Positions 53,551 through 62,704 of a stretch of 64,000 nt of DNA are shown here, one piece after another. The stretch's first letter is position 1. Every line of letters starts with the position of its first letter. The notes beneath the pieces were generated by a model. It did no database searches, had not been told where the DNA came from, and saw nothing but the letters and a program-made list of their open reading frames with translations. A program made the translations under genes and the position numbers. Origin of the DNA: Streptomyces sp. NA04227 (GTDB taxonomy: Bacteria; Actinomycetota; Actinomycetes; Streptomycetales; Streptomycetaceae); the NCBI RefSeq assembly GCF_013364195.1, contig NZ_CP054918.1, positions 1,477,001 to 1,541,000 of the forward strand. The letters are read 5' to 3'.

Positions 53551-56500
53551 TCAAACCTGAGCCGTATCAGCCCCCTTGGCCGTCTCCCCCTGCTCCGAGT
53601 CGAGCGAGTCGGTCGAATCCGACGGCGCCGACTCCCCCGCCTTCCGCGCCCGCTTGGCCGCCTTCTTCTTCACTCGCCGTTCCTTCCTCAACTCCACCGC
53701 CGTATAAAGCGTCGGTACGAGCAACAGCGTCAGCAGCGTCGAGCTGATCAGGCCGCCGATCACCACCACCGCGAGCGGCTGGGCGATGAAGCCGCCCTCG
53801 CCGGTGATGCCGAGGGCCATCGGCAGCAGGGCGAAGACGGTGGCGAGGGCCGTCATCAGGATCGGGCGGAGGCGGTGGCGGCCGCCTTCGATCACCGCGT
53901 CGACCGTGCTGTAGCCCTGTTCGCGGTACTGGTTGATCAGGTCGATGAGGACGATGGCGTTGGTGACCACGATACCGATGAGCATCAGCATGCCGATCAG
54001 CGCCGGGACGCCCATCGGGGTGCCGGTGGCGAGCAGCAGGCCGATCGCGCCGGTGGCCGCGAAGGGGATGGACACCAGCAGGATCAGGGGCTGGATCAGG
54101 GAACGGAACGTCGCCACCAGGAGCATGAAGACGATCGCGATCGCGGCCAGCATGGCGAGGCCGAGTTGGGCGAAGGCCTCGTCCTGGTCCTCGGAGACGC
54201 CGCCGATGGAGGCGGTGGCGCCCTCGGGGAGGTCGAGTCCGTTCATCGTCGAGTTGAGGTCCGCGCTGACCGCGCCGGTGTTGTCGGCGGTCGGGCGGGC
54301 CTTGATGGTCGCGGCGCGCTGGCCGTCGATCCGGGTCATCGAGACCGGGCCGTCGACGAGCTTGACCTCGGCGATGTCGCCGAGCTTCACCGCTCCGAGC
54401 CTCAGCTTCTTCAACTCGTCCGCCGTACGGGCCTGTTGGGCCGAGCGGATCACCACATCGCGCTCGGTGTCGTCGAGTACGGCCTTGGCGCTGGGTACGC
54501 CGTGCACCGCGCTGGCGACCGCCTGGCCGAGGGTCGCTTCGTTGTAACCGGCCGCTGCCGCCTTGGCGTTGGGCTTCACGGAGATACGCGGGACCGACTC
54601 GGCCAGGTCGCTGGTGACGTCGGTGACGTCGTCGAGTCCGGCCACCGCCTTGCGTACCTGCTCGGAGGCCTTGGCGAGGACGGCGGGGTCGGCGGCCTTC
54701 ACCTCGACGCTCAGGTCCTGGGCGCCGAAGCCGTCGCCGGGGGTGATGTTGGTGGTGCCGACGCCGTCGATCTTCTCCAGGCCCGCCTCGATGTCGTCCT
54801 GGACGTCCTCGAAGTGGGCGTCGTCGGCGATGGTCACCTGGTACGAGGCCTGGTTGGTGTCCATGCCGCCGCCGAAGGCCGCCATGAAACCGGAGGAGCC
54901 GATGGTGACCTGGTAGTCCTCCACGCCGTCGACGCCGTCCAGCAGTTTCTCCACCTCGCGGGCCGAGGCGTCGGTCGCGGCCAGGCTCGTGCCGGGCTTC
55001 AGGCGCTGCTTGACGGTGAGGACTTCCTGTTCGCCCTGGTCGAAGAAGTTGGTCTTCAGCAGGGGTGCCATGGCGAAGGTGCCGACCAGGACCACGGCCG
55101 CGATCGCGATGCTGGTCAGACGGCGCCGGGTGGCGAACCGCAGGACCGGTACGTACCAGCGCTGGAGCCTGCTGCGGGCCTCCTTCTCCTCGGCGAGGCG
55201 TCGCACCTCGTCGGGGTCGGTGTCCCGCGTCTGCTCGGGGGCGCGCAGGAACCAGTACGAGAGGACCGGTACCACCGTCAGGGAGACGAGGAGCGAGGCG
55301 AGCAGGGCCGCGGTGACGGTGAGCGAGAAGCCGCCGAAGAGTTCGCCGATCATGCCGCCGACCAGGCCGATCGGCAGGAACACGGCGACGGTGGTCAGCG
55401 TGGACGAGGTGACCGCGCCGGCCACTTCCTTGACCGCGACGAGGATCGCGTCCTCGCGCTTCTCGCCGTAGCCGAGGTGCCGCTTGATGTTCTCAAGGAC
55501 CACGATCGAGTCGTCGACCACGCGGCCGACGGCGATGGTCAGGGCGCCGAGCGTGAGCATGTTCAGGGAGAGGTCGCGGGTCCACAGCACGAGCAGCGCA
55601 AGGACGACCGACAGCGGGATGGAGACCGCGGTGACCAGGGTGGAGCGGATGGAGGCGAGGAAGACCAGGATCACCACGACGGCGAAGACCAGGCCGAGGG
55701 CGCCCTCGGTGGTCAGGCCCTCGATGGACTTCTGTACGGCCGGGCCCTGGTCGCTGACGACGGTCAGCTTGGCGCCGGGGCCGAGGTCGCCGCGCATGTC
55801 GTCGAGCTTGTCCTCGACCGCGTTGGAGATGGCGACCGCGCTGCCGTCCTGGTCCATGGTGACCGTGATCGCGAGGCTGGGCTTGCCGTTGGTACGGGTC
55901 AGCGACTCGGCCTTCGCGGGCCGCTGTTCGACCTTCGCCACATCACCGAGGCGTACGGGCTTCTTGACGCCCTCGCCCGTGATCATCAGGTTCTCGATCT
56001 GGCGCAGCGTGGTGAAGCCGCCGCCGACCTGGACGGTGCGGTTCTTGCCATCTTCGTCGAAGGATCCGGCGGGGACGGTGGCCCCGCCCGCTTCGAGCGC
56101 CGGGCCGAGCTGGGCGGGGAGCAGGCCCGCGGCGGCCAGCTTGCGGTCGTCGGGGGTGACGGCCACTTCCAGGTCGCGTACGCCGTCGACGGTGACCTGG
56201 GCGACGCCGTCGATGTCCTTCAGCTCGGGGACGACAGTGCGTTCGAGGCGGTCGTTCAGGGCCTGCTGGTCCTCGCGGGAAGAGGCGGCGAGGACGACGG
56301 TGGGGATGTCGTCGGTGGAGCCGTTGACCACCTCGGGGTCGACGCCGGAGGGCAGTTCGGGGCGGGCGCGGTTCACGGCCTGCTGCACGTCGGCGACGAG
56401 TTGCTCGGAGTCGGTGCCGTAGTCGAACTGGGCCAGGATCAGGGCGTTGCCCTCGCTGGCCGTGGCGGTGACGCCGGTGATGCCGTCGACCGCGTCGAGG

Positions 56501-56712
56501 TTGTTCTCGATCGGCTCGACCACCTGCTTCTCGACCACGTCGGGCGAGGCACCTTCGTACGGGGCGAGGACCGAGACCACCGGCAGCTCGATGCTGGGCA
56601 GCAGTTGCTGTTTGAGTTGGGGTATCGCCACGGTGCCGAAGGCGATCGCGATGATCGACATCAGCCCGACGAGGGCGCGCTGGCGCAGGCTGAACCGGGA
56701 CAGCCAGGACAT
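53551..56712 (-). CDS. RND-family efflux transporter permease
   Basis: This 1,053-residue inner membrane transporter has the RND layout of twelve membrane segments and two large extracytoplasmic loops. Motifs are SWLSRFSLRQRALVGL at the N-terminus and PYEGASPDVVEKQVVEPIE in the first loop. The proton-relay GRVVDDSIVVLENIKRH carries paired aspartates. It belongs to the AcrB/HAE1 or CusA-like branch. It should export a hydrophobic substrate, driven by protons. ATG 56712 is chosen because the frame upstream is out of family. The C-terminal tail is Lys/Arg/Glu-rich. The divergently regulated two-component genes encoded upstream on the same strand probably control it. Substrate unknown. Confidence 0.9.
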   Translation of the reverse strand: MSWLSRFSLRQRALVGLMSIIAIAFGTVAIPQLKQQLLPSIELPVVSVLAPYEGASPDVVEKQVVEPIENNLDAVDGITGVTATASEGNALILAQFDYGTDSEQLVADVQQAVNRARPELPSGVDPEVVNGSTDDIPTVVLAASSREDQQALNDRLERTVVPELKDIDGVAQVTVDGVRDLEVAVTPDDRKLAAAGLLPAQLGPALEAGGATVPAGSFDEDGKNRTVQVGGGFTTLRQIENLMITGEGVKKPVRLGDVAKVEQRPAKAESLTRTNGKPSLAITVTMDQDGSAVAISNAVEDKLDDMRGDLGPGAKLTVVSDQGPAVQKSIEGLTTEGALGLVFAVVVILVFLASIRSTLVTAVSIPLSVVLALLVLWTRDLSLNMLTLGALTIAVGRVVDDSIVVLENIKRHLGYGEKREDAILVAVKEVAGAVTSSTLTTVAVFLPIGLVGGMIGELFGGFSLTVTAALLASLLVSLTVVPVLSYWFLRAPEQTRDTDPDEVRRLAEEKEARSRLQRWYVPVLRFATRRRLTSIAIAAVVLVGTFAMAPLLKTNFFDQGEQEVLTVKQRLKPGTSLAATDASAREVEKLLDGVDGVEDYQVTIGSSGFMAAFGGGMDTNQASYQVTIADDAHFEDVQDDIEAGLEKIDGVGTTNITPGDGFGAQDLSVEVKAADPAVLAKASEQVRKAVAGLDDVTDVTSDLAESVPRISVKPNAKAAAAGYNEATLGQAVASAVHGVPSAKAVLDDTERDVVIRSAQQARTADELKKLRLGAVKLGDIAEVKLVDGPVSMTRIDGQRAATIKARPTADNTGAVSADLNSTMNGLDLPEGATASIGGVSEDQDEAFAQLGLAMLAAIAIVFMLLVATFRSLIQPLILLVSIPFAATGAIGLLLATGTPMGVPALIGMLMLIGIVVTNAIVLIDLINQYREQGYSTVDAVIEGGRHRLRPILMTALATVFALLPMALGITGEGGFIAQPLAVVVIGGLISSTLLTLLLVPTLYTAVELRKERRVKKKAAKRARKAGESAPSDSTDSLDSEQGETAKGADTAQV

Positions 56713-56988
56713 GAAACGGGTCTCTCTTCTGTGGCGTGCGCGGCAGGAGCAGGGCACGCCCCGGACCGTGTCACGGATCGTCCCGGGGTCACGCGGAGAA
56801 AGAACCGGAACCGGCGCGGCGGCGCACCGGTGCCGCGGCACCCACTCGGCAACCCGCGAAGAACCCGTGGCGGAAAGGCCCTTGGGTGCCCGCCTCATAC
56901 CCTGTGGCATGCCCACACCGGAATCCGTCCGCCCTCGGTCCAAATCCTGCGGGGCGACTACTGCGACGGCAGTATCCGGGCGGGGTGC

Positions 56989-57669
56989 TCAGTCCAACCG
57001 AGGGCGTACCAGGCCGGACTCGTAGGCGATGACGACCAGGCCCGCGCGGTCGCGGGCACCGAGTTTCGCCATCGCGCGGTTGACGTGGGTCTTCACGGTG
57101 AGCGGGCTGACGTCGAGGCGTACGGCGATCTCGTCGTTGGACTGGCCGCCCGCGACCTGGACCAGGACCTCGCGTTCGCGGCTGGTCAGGGCCTGGAGGC
57201 GTTCGGTGTGGATCTTCTCGCCGTCCGGTGAACTATCGCCCTGGGCAAGGAACTTGGCGATGAGGCCCTTGGTGGCCGCCGGTGAGAGCAGGGCCTCGCC
57301 CGCGGCGGCGACCCGGATCGCGGTGAGCAGTTCCTCGGGTTCGGAGCCCTTGCCGAGGAAGCCCGCGGCGCCCGCGCGCAGGGACTCGACCACGTACTCG
57401 TCGACCTCGAAGGTGGTCAGTATCACCACGCGTACGCCGCCGAGTTCGGGGTCGGCGCTGATGGCACGGGTGGCGGCGAGGCCGTCGGTGCCGGGCATCC
57501 GGATGTCCATCAGGACGACGTCGGCGGACTCGGAGCGGGCGAGCCGGACGGCCTCGGCGCCGTCGGAGGCCTCGCCGACCACGGTCATGTCCGGCTCGGA
57601 GTCCACGAGCACCCGGAACGCGCTGCGCAACAGCGCCTGGTCGTCGGCCAGGACCACCTTGATCGTCAC
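56989..57669 (-). CDS. NarL/LuxR-family response regulator
   Basis: This 226-residue protein has a receiver domain (VVLADDQALLRSAFRVLV, phospho-acceptor Asp in VVLMDIRMPG at about residue 54, conserved Thr and Lys) and a C-terminal LuxR helix-turn-helix (LTSREREVLVQVAGGQSNDEIA, then VKTHVNR). It is paired with the histidine kinase (4-nt overlap). It is followed by the RND gene 276 bp downstream, which it probably regulates. Signal unknown. Confidence 0.95.
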   Translation of the reverse strand: MTIKVVLADDQALLRSAFRVLVDSEPDMTVVGEASDGAEAVRLARSESADVVLMDIRMPGTDGLAATRAISADPELGGVRVVILTTFEVDEYVVESLRAGAAGFLGKGSEPEELLTAIRVAAAGEALLSPAATKGLIAKFLAQGDSSPDGEKIHTERLQALTSREREVLVQVAGGQSNDEIAVRLDVSPLTVKTHVNRAMAKLGARDRAGLVVIAYESGLVRPRLD

Positions 57670-59057
57670 GCGCCGCCTCCCGCGGTCACCCGGGCCGGCT
57701 CCGCACCGGCCGTGAACGGCAGGATCGCATGGACCCGGAAGCCGCCGCCGTAGCGGGGCCCCGCCGTGCAGCTGCCGCCGAGCGCGGTGACGCGCTCACG
57801 CATGCCGAGCAGCCCGTGCCCGCCGCCGTTGACGGCCCCGTCCTGCCCCGGGTGCACGAACTCGCCGTGCCCGCCCGGGCGTTCAGGGCCGTCCTGCCCG
57901 TTGCGGCCGGTGCCGGTACCGCCCGTGGCGCGGGCGCCCGCGCCGTCGTCCAGGACGGTGACCTCCAGGTGCTCGCCCACCCGGATCACGCTGACCTGCG
58001 CCTCGGCGCCCGTGCCCGCGTGCTTCTGCACGTTGGTCAGCGCCTCCTGGATGATCCGGTACGCGGCCAGGTCCACGGCGGCGGGCAGCGGGCAGCGCAC
58101 GGTCCCGTCCCGGCCGGGCTCACCGCGCCCCTCGACGCCCTGGCCCTCACCGCCCTGATCCTCGCCGTCCTGGTAGGAGCGGGCGATGTCGACGGGCAGG
58201 CCAGCGTGGCGGAAGGTGTCGACCAGTTCGTCGAGCCGGTAGAGCCCGGGCGCGGGTTCGGTGGGCGCCTGCGGGTCGCCGGACTGACGCAACAGGCCCA
58301 CGGTGGCGCGCAGTTCGTTCAGTGCGGAGCGGCTGGCCTCGCGTACGTGCGCGAGCGCCTCCTTGGCCTGGTCCGGCCTGCGGTCCATGACATGGGCGGC
58401 GACCCCGGCCTGGACGTTGACCAGGGCGATGTGGTGGGCGACCACGTCGTGCAGATCGCGCGCGATGCGCAGCCGCTCCTCGGCGACCCGCCTGCGCGCC
58501 TCCTCCTCGCGGGTGCGTTCGGCTCGCTCGGCCCGCTCGCGCATCGCGTCCACGAAGGCCCGACGACTGCGTACCGCGTCACCGGCCGCCGCCGCCATGC
58601 CCGTCCAGGCGAAGACGGCGATGTTCTCCTGTGCGTACCAGGGCAGCGGCCCGACCAGCATCGCGGCGGCGGTGAGCACGGTCATGGTGAGCAGGCCGAC
58701 CCGCCAGGTGGTGGGCCGGTCGGTACTGGAGGCGACGGTGTACAGCGCGACCACCGCGCACATCGCGACCGGCGCCCGCGGGTCCCCGGTGACCAGTTCG
58801 ACGAAGGAGACCGTGACCGTCACCGCGAGGACCGCCATCGGGGTCCGCCGGCGGAAGACCAGCGCGAAGGCGCCGATCACGGTCAGGACCAGGCTCGGTA
58901 TGTGCGGGACCCGGGTGAACCACTCGGGTCCGTGGGGCCCGTGCGGGTCGGCGAAGGAACCCACGACCACACAGGCCAGTACGCCTGCGGCAAGGGCGGC
59001 GTCCATGACCAGCGGGTGCGCCTGGAGCCGGCGCCGGGCTCGCTGGAAAGTACTCAC
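57666..59057 (-). CDS. Sensor histidine kinase of the NarL/DesK type
   Basis: This 463-residue membrane kinase has about five to six hydrophobic segments in the first 170 residues, then the dimerisation and phospho-accepting HisKA_3 box ARDLHDVVAHHIALVNVQAG (His near 203). The ATPase domain follows, ending GHGLLGMRERVTALGG. Two Gly/Asp-rich low-complexity insertions (DGEDQGGEGQGVEGRGEPG and a Gly/Asn/Pro run near 430) interrupt the ATP-binding domain. GTG 59057 is preferred. A start at 59198 would add 47 residues without family features. It phosphorylates the overlapping response regulator. Confidence 0.9.
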   Translation of the reverse strand: MSTFQRARRRLQAHPLVMDAALAAGVLACVVVGSFADPHGPHGPEWFTRVPHIPSLVLTVIGAFALVFRRRTPMAVLAVTVTVSFVELVTGDPRAPVAMCAVVALYTVASSTDRPTTWRVGLLTMTVLTAAAMLVGPLPWYAQENIAVFAWTGMAAAAGDAVRSRRAFVDAMRERAERAERTREEEARRRVAEERLRIARDLHDVVAHHIALVNVQAGVAAHVMDRRPDQAKEALAHVREASRSALNELRATVGLLRQSGDPQAPTEPAPGLYRLDELVDTFRHAGLPVDIARSYQDGEDQGGEGQGVEGRGEPGRDGTVRCPLPAAVDLAAYRIIQEALTNVQKHAGTGAEAQVSVIRVGEHLEVTVLDDGAGARATGGTGTGRNGQDGPERPGGHGEFVHPGQDGAVNGGGHGLLGMRERVTALGGSCTAGPRYGGGFRVHAILPFTAGAEPARVTAGGGA

Positions 59058-59216
59058 CAGCCAACGGTACGGGGCCCGGTGTGCGCGCGGAACGTTCCTG
59101 CGGGTGGCCCGTCCCACCCCGAGGGCCGGGCTCGCGGGTCCGGCCGGAAGAACAACGGGCGCAGTGAGGGCGCGCGAAGGATCCTGCGGCCCGGTCACGT
59201 CCGTCCGCCCCGGCGC

Positions 59217-59495
59217 TCAGCCCGGGAGGAGTCCGTCGTCCTTCAGCAGGTCGCGGACTTCCTCCAGGGTGGCGTCCGGCGCTGGGAGGATCAGTTCGGA
59301 GGGCTCCAGGGAGTCGTCCGGGAGAGGTTCGCCGAGGTCGCGCACCTTGTCCAGGAGGGCGTGCAGCGTGCGCCGGAAGCCGGAGCCGTCGCCGCTGCGC
59401 AACTCCTCGGCGAGCTCGTCGTCGAGCTTGTTCAGTTCGGTGAGGTGGCCCTCGGCCAGCCTCACCTGCCCCTCCCCCATGATCCGTACGATCAT
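59217..59495 (-). CDS. PspA-associated protein PspAA
   Basis: This 92-residue soluble protein begins MIVRIMGEGQVRL, the conserved start of PspAA domains, and ends with LEEVRDLLKDDGLLPG. PspAA proteins are the usual neighbours of PspA in actinobacteria and are thought to modulate it. It is 49 bp downstream of pspA on the same strand. Confidence 0.92.
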   Translation of the reverse strand: MIVRIMGEGQVRLAEGHLTELNKLDDELAEELRSGDGSGFRRTLHALLDKVRDLGEPLPDDSLEPSELILPAPDATLEEVRDLLKDDGLLPG

Positions 59496-59544
59496 GTCGC
59501 CCTCCTCGGACGCGCGGTGTGGCTCCTGACTGGCTACTGCTTGG

Positions 59545-60339
59545 CTACTGCTTGTCGAAGCGCGGAGTGTCCTGCGGCTGGTTCTGCGCCCGCTCGCCCC
59601 GGTCGCCGCCCTCGATGGCCTGCTGGTTGTTGCTTCCGCCCGCCAACTCGGCCTTCATACGCTGGAGTTCGATCTCCACGTCGGTGCCGCCGGAGAGCCG
59701 GTCGAGCTCGGCCTGGAGGTCGTCCTTCTGCATACCGGACTGGTCGTCGAGCGCGCCGGAGGCGAGCAGCTCGTCGATCGCGCCCGCCCTGGCCTGGAGC
59801 TGGGCGGTCTTGTCCTCGGCGCGCTGGATGGCCAGACCCACGTCGCCCATCTCCTCGGAGATCCCGGAGAAGGCCTCGCCGATCCGGGTCTGCGCCTGGG
59901 CGGCGGTGTAGGTGGCCTTGATGGTCTCCTTCTTCGTACGGAAGGCGTCCACCTTGGCCTGGAGGCGCTGCGCGGCCAGCGTCAGCTTCTCCTCCTCGCC
60001 CTGCAGCGTCTGGTGCTGGACCTCCAGGTCGGACACCTGCTGCTGGAGCGCGGACCGGCGGGACAGCGCCTCGCGGGCGAGGTCCTCACGGCCGAGCGCG
60101 AGCGCCTTGCGGCCCTGGTCCTCCAGCTTCCCGGACTGCTTCTGGAGCTGGCCGAGCTGGAGCTCGAGCCGCTTGCGGGAGGTCGCGACGTCGGCGACCC
60201 CGCGACGCACCTTCTGCAGCAGTTCGAGCTGCTTCTGGTACGAGTAGTCGAGCGTCTCGCGCGGGTCCTCGGCCCGGTCCAGGGCCTTGTTCGCCTTCGC
60301 GCGGAAGATCATCCCCATACGCTTCATGACACCGCTCAT
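59545..60339 (-). CDS. pspA: Phage shock protein A (PspA/IM30 family)
   Basis: This 264-residue protein is almost entirely alpha-helical coiled coil: AKANKALDRAEDP, then KRLELQLGQLQKQSGKLED and QVSDLEVQHQTLQGEEEKLTL. It has the C-terminal acidic tail, with NQPQDTPRFDKQ at the end. PspA binds stressed inner membranes and helps maintain the proton motive force. ATG 60339 (MSGVMKRMGM) is the start; GTC/ATG alternatives 12 nt later are possible. It is followed by PspAA. Confidence 0.95.
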   Translation of the reverse strand: MSGVMKRMGMIFRAKANKALDRAEDPRETLDYSYQKQLELLQKVRRGVADVATSRKRLELQLGQLQKQSGKLEDQGRKALALGREDLAREALSRRSALQQQVSDLEVQHQTLQGEEEKLTLAAQRLQAKVDAFRTKKETIKATYTAAQAQTRIGEAFSGISEEMGDVGLAIQRAEDKTAQLQARAGAIDELLASGALDDQSGMQKDDLQAELDRLSGGTDVEIELQRMKAELAGGSNNQQAIEGGDRGERAQNQPQDTPRFDKQ

Positions 60340-60702
60340 GGGCTTCGCGCGCCCCCTTCTTGACGGACTCCGCCTACACCACACCAACAGAACCCACACT
60401 ACGGGCCCTGGTTCCATTACCGCACTGTCCCGGGACGGATGGGCTCCTCCCCAAGGACGACTGCCGCACACCTCGCTCCCGCGCAGGGAGGAGTTCGTTC
60501 CCCACGGGGCTCGCGCAGGAAGGCACGCTTTTGCGCCCGCTCCGGTTCCGGCCCCGGGCGCACACGTACCGGAACGGCCTGCGCGCCGGGGGTGAGCGGC
60601 ACGGTTTGTTCCGGCTCGTGCACGTATATCGCTGACAGTCGCTGCCGGATTGTTCCCTCAGGAAGGGGGTTCACACCTGGGAACCCCGTACCCTTGGGTT
60701 TT
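60340..60702. promoter_or_regulatory. Divergent regulatory region between pspA and the DUF3043 gene
   Basis: This 363-bp gap has no coding ORF. It should hold both promoters. GGGGTTC (60666-60672) and GAACCCC (60681-60687) form a 7-bp hairpin 15 nt before the DUF3043 GTG start and could be an operator or a translation-blocking structure. TATATCG (near 60626) might be part of a -10 element. Confidence 0.5.
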
Positions 60703-61296
60703 GTGTTCCGTAGCCGTTCCAAGGAAGAGAAGGCCCCCGCCGAGCAGGCGCCCGAGGCCGACTCCACGCAGCCCCGTGACCCGCAGGCCCCCAAGGGCCG
60801 CCCGACGCCCAAGCGCAGCGAGGCACAGTCCCAGCGCCGCAGCGTGATGGCCCCGACCTCGCGCAAGGAGGCCGCCAAGCGCCAGCGCGAGGAGCGCCGC
60901 ACCCAGCTGGAGAAGCAGCGCCAGGCGCTGGCCACCGGCGACGAGCGCTATCTGCCCACCCGCGACAAGGGCCCGGTGCGCCGCTACGCCCGCGACTTCG
61001 TCGACTCACGCCTGTGCGTGGCCGAGTTCTTCCTGCCGCTCGCCGTGGTCATCCTCGTCCTGAGCCTGGTCCAGGTGCCGCAGCTGCAGAACTCCGCGCT
61101 CCTGCTGTGGCTCGTCGTGATCGTGCTGATCGTGCTCGACTCGATCTGGCTCGCGGTCAGGCTGCGCAAGCGCCTCGCCGAGCGCTTCCCGGACCAGCCG
61201 CGCCGCGGAGCCGTCGCGTACGCCCTGATGCGCACCCTTCAGATGCGCCGCCTGCGGATGCCCAAGCCGCAGGTCAAGCGCGGAGAGAAGCCCTGA
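60703..61296 (+). CDS. DUF3043 membrane protein
   Basis: This 197-residue protein has a long Lys/Arg/Glu-rich cytoplasmic N-terminus (about residues 1-110: FRSRSKEEKAPAEQAPEA, then KEAAKRQREERRTQLEKQ) and two transmembrane helices (AEFFLPLAVVILVLSLV and ALLLWLVVIVLIVLDSIWLAV). It ends with a basic tail. This is the pattern of DUF3043, a conserved actinobacterial family of unknown function, found next to pspA in streptomycetes. GTG 60703 has a weak ribosome-binding site, so it may be a leaderless or poorly initiated start. The stop overlaps the downstream methyltransferase frame. Confidence 0.85.
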   Translation: MFRSRSKEEKAPAEQAPEADSTQPRDPQAPKGRPTPKRSEAQSQRRSVMAPTSRKEAAKRQREERRTQLEKQRQALATGDERYLPTRDKGPVRRYARDFVDSRLCVAEFFLPLAVVILVLSLVQVPQLQNSALLLWLVVIVLIVLDSIWLAVRLRKRLAERFPDQPRRGAVAYALMRTLQMRRLRMPKPQVKRGEKP

Positions 61297-61382
61297 GCGA
61301 GGAGTCCGGCAACAGGGTTGGCGCGGAGCTCGGCGGGAAGTCCGGCGAAAGGCCCGGCGGGGAATCCTCGGCTGCCTCAGCG

Positions 61383-62186
61383 GTGGCCTGGCGGGACTCC
61401 GGCACGGCTGCCCAGCGGTGGCTGCGCGGGCTCGGTGGGCTGCGCAACGCCGTACGGCAGGAACTTGTCGCCCGGCAGGTCGAGGAACAGATCGGCCGGC
61501 TCTTCCCGCTCGGTCGTCGCCTTCGGGTGCTCGACGTCGGGATGGGCCAGGGCACCCAGGCCCTGCGGCTCGCCCGCGCCGGGCACACGGTCACCGGCCT
61601 GGAACGCGACCCGGCCATGCTGGAGGCGGCCAGTGTCGCACTGACCGCCGAGCCCGAGGGCATCCGGGAGCGGATGCGCCTGGTGTGCGGCGACGGCCGG
61701 GACACCGGCGCACAGTTCCGTCCCGGCAGCTTCGACGTGGTGCTCTGCCACGGCGTCCTGATGTACGTCGACGAGCCGGACCCCCTGCTCGCCGGCCTGG
61801 CCCGGATGCTCGCCCCCGGCGGCCTGCTCTCGCTCCTGGTACGCAACGGCGACGCACTCGCCCTGCGCCCCGGCCTCGCGGGCGACTGGGCGGGCGCCCT
61901 TGCCGCCCTCGACCCGGACGCGACGAGCTACGTCAACCGCCTCGGAGTACCGGCCCGCGCGGACCGGCTGGCCGCGCTCACCGAGCATCTGGCGGGGATC
62001 GGGGCGCCGCTGAGTTGTTGGTACGGGGTGCGGGTGTTCACGGACCAGGTGAGCGACGAGACAACGGCGGCGGATGTCGGGGGCGACTGGGAGGCCCTGC
62101 TCGCGGCGGAGGAACGGGCGGGGCGGACGGATCCTTATCGGCGGGTGGCGGCGTTGCTGCATTTGTGCGGGGTTCGGGGCGGGTGA
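61383..62186 (+). CDS. SAM-dependent methyltransferase, start uncertain
   Basis: This protein of about 267 residues has a class I methyltransferase core: RLRVLDVGMGQGTQALRLARAG (motif I), TGLERDPAMLEAAS, and SFDVVLCHGVLMYVDEPDPLL. It ends RRVAALLHLCGVRGG. The target is unknown. The frame is open well upstream into DUF3043. The GTG at 61383 lacks a good ribosome-binding site. A CTG at 61293 that overlaps the DUF3043 stop would suit GGAGAG 5 nt upstream. The N-terminus is therefore not settled, but the conserved domain is. A G-rich quadruplex-type motif begins right after the stop codon. Confidence 0.85.
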   Translation: MAWRDSGTAAQRWLRGLGGLRNAVRQELVARQVEEQIGRLFPLGRRLRVLDVGMGQGTQALRLARAGHTVTGLERDPAMLEAASVALTAEPEGIRERMRLVCGDGRDTGAQFRPGSFDVVLCHGVLMYVDEPDPLLAGLARMLAPGGLLSLLVRNGDALALRPGLAGDWAGALAALDPDATSYVNRLGVPARADRLAALTEHLAGIGAPLSCWYGVRVFTDQVSDETTAADVGGDWEALLAAEERAGRTDPYRRVAALLHLCGVRGG

Positions 62187-62206
62187 GGGGAGGGGGTGGG
62201 GTGGGG
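62187..62206 (+). other. G-quadruplex motif just after the methyltransferase stop
   Basis: GGGG-A-GGGGG-T-GGGG-T-GGGG occupies 62187-62206, four G-runs of at least four with single-base loops. It abuts the TGA stop (62184-62186). This is the strongest possible intramolecular G4 pattern and might affect transcription termination or mRNA 3' ends. Confidence 0.8.
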
Positions 62207-62346
62207 CGGCGATGCCTCCGCACGGGGGCCTGTCCATCCTCAGCCGGGCCTCCGCGCGAGCGTAAGTGGCTGTCCACCCCGACGGTCCGGCACGGCCGCG
62301 GGCGCATCATCTGCCATTGTTGCCAATTACTGCCCCCACTCGAGCA

Positions 62347-62377
62347 AGGCCCCGCCAGGAGACGCCTAGCGGGGCCT
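62347..62377 (-). terminator. Terminator of the immunity-type gene
   Basis: AGGCCCCGC (62347-62355) and GCGGGGCCT (62369-62377) are perfect 9-bp arms with a 13-nt loop, 19 bp past the stop of the immunity-type gene. It ends the RHS toxin-immunity transcript. Confidence 0.8.
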
Positions 62378-62395
62378 CGGATGTACCGCTGCTTT

Positions 62396-62704
62396 CTACT
62401 GAGAGGGCTGTACAGCCTCAATCAATCGCTCAAGCAGCACGTGGAGCTGTTCGATACTTCCGACCTCATGATGCTCGTTAACCGCAGGCCCGGACTCATC
62501 ACCCACCATGTATTCCGCCTCACCTGTCGACCAAATCATCAACTCTCCAAGTCGCCCTTGGAATTCAAGCTCGACCCACGCCGAATGCTTGGTCCGGCCA
62601 TCTCGCGTGCGGTCGAATGTGATCTCAAGGTCAGCGCTATGGGCCTCCTGGACCTTGCGCTGACACCAGGCAGCGAGAATCTCCGTGAAGTCTACTTTCG
62701 GCAT
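62396..62704 (-). CDS. Putative immunity protein of the RHS toxin
   Basis: This 102-residue acidic protein starts at ATG 62704 (MPKVDFTEILAAWC). It has no signal or membrane segment. The start codon lies 13 nt inside the end of the RHS toxin gene, so the two are probably translated as a coupled pair. This is the standard position of a cognate immunity gene. Its G+C is clearly below that of the genome. The protein has WCQRKVQEAHSADLE and WVELEFQGRLGELMIWSTGEAEYMVG segments. It would neutralise the toxin by binding it in the cytosol. The longer ORF upstream (62794) has no family support. The sequence may belong to the family of immunity proteins partnered with EF-Tu-modifying ART toxins, which I cannot verify. 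Confidence 0.7.
   Translation of the reverse strand: MPKVDFTEILAAWCQRKVQEAHSADLEITFDRTRDGRTKHSAWVELEFQGRLGELMIWSTGEAEYMVGDESGPAVNEHHEVGSIEQLHVLLERLIEAVQPSQ

Noticed and set aside
53299..57231. Long + frame opposite the RND transporter and the DUF6879 gene
   Set aside because: Composition is typical of an antisense shadow. The minus-strand transporter has clear RND motifs and membrane segments.
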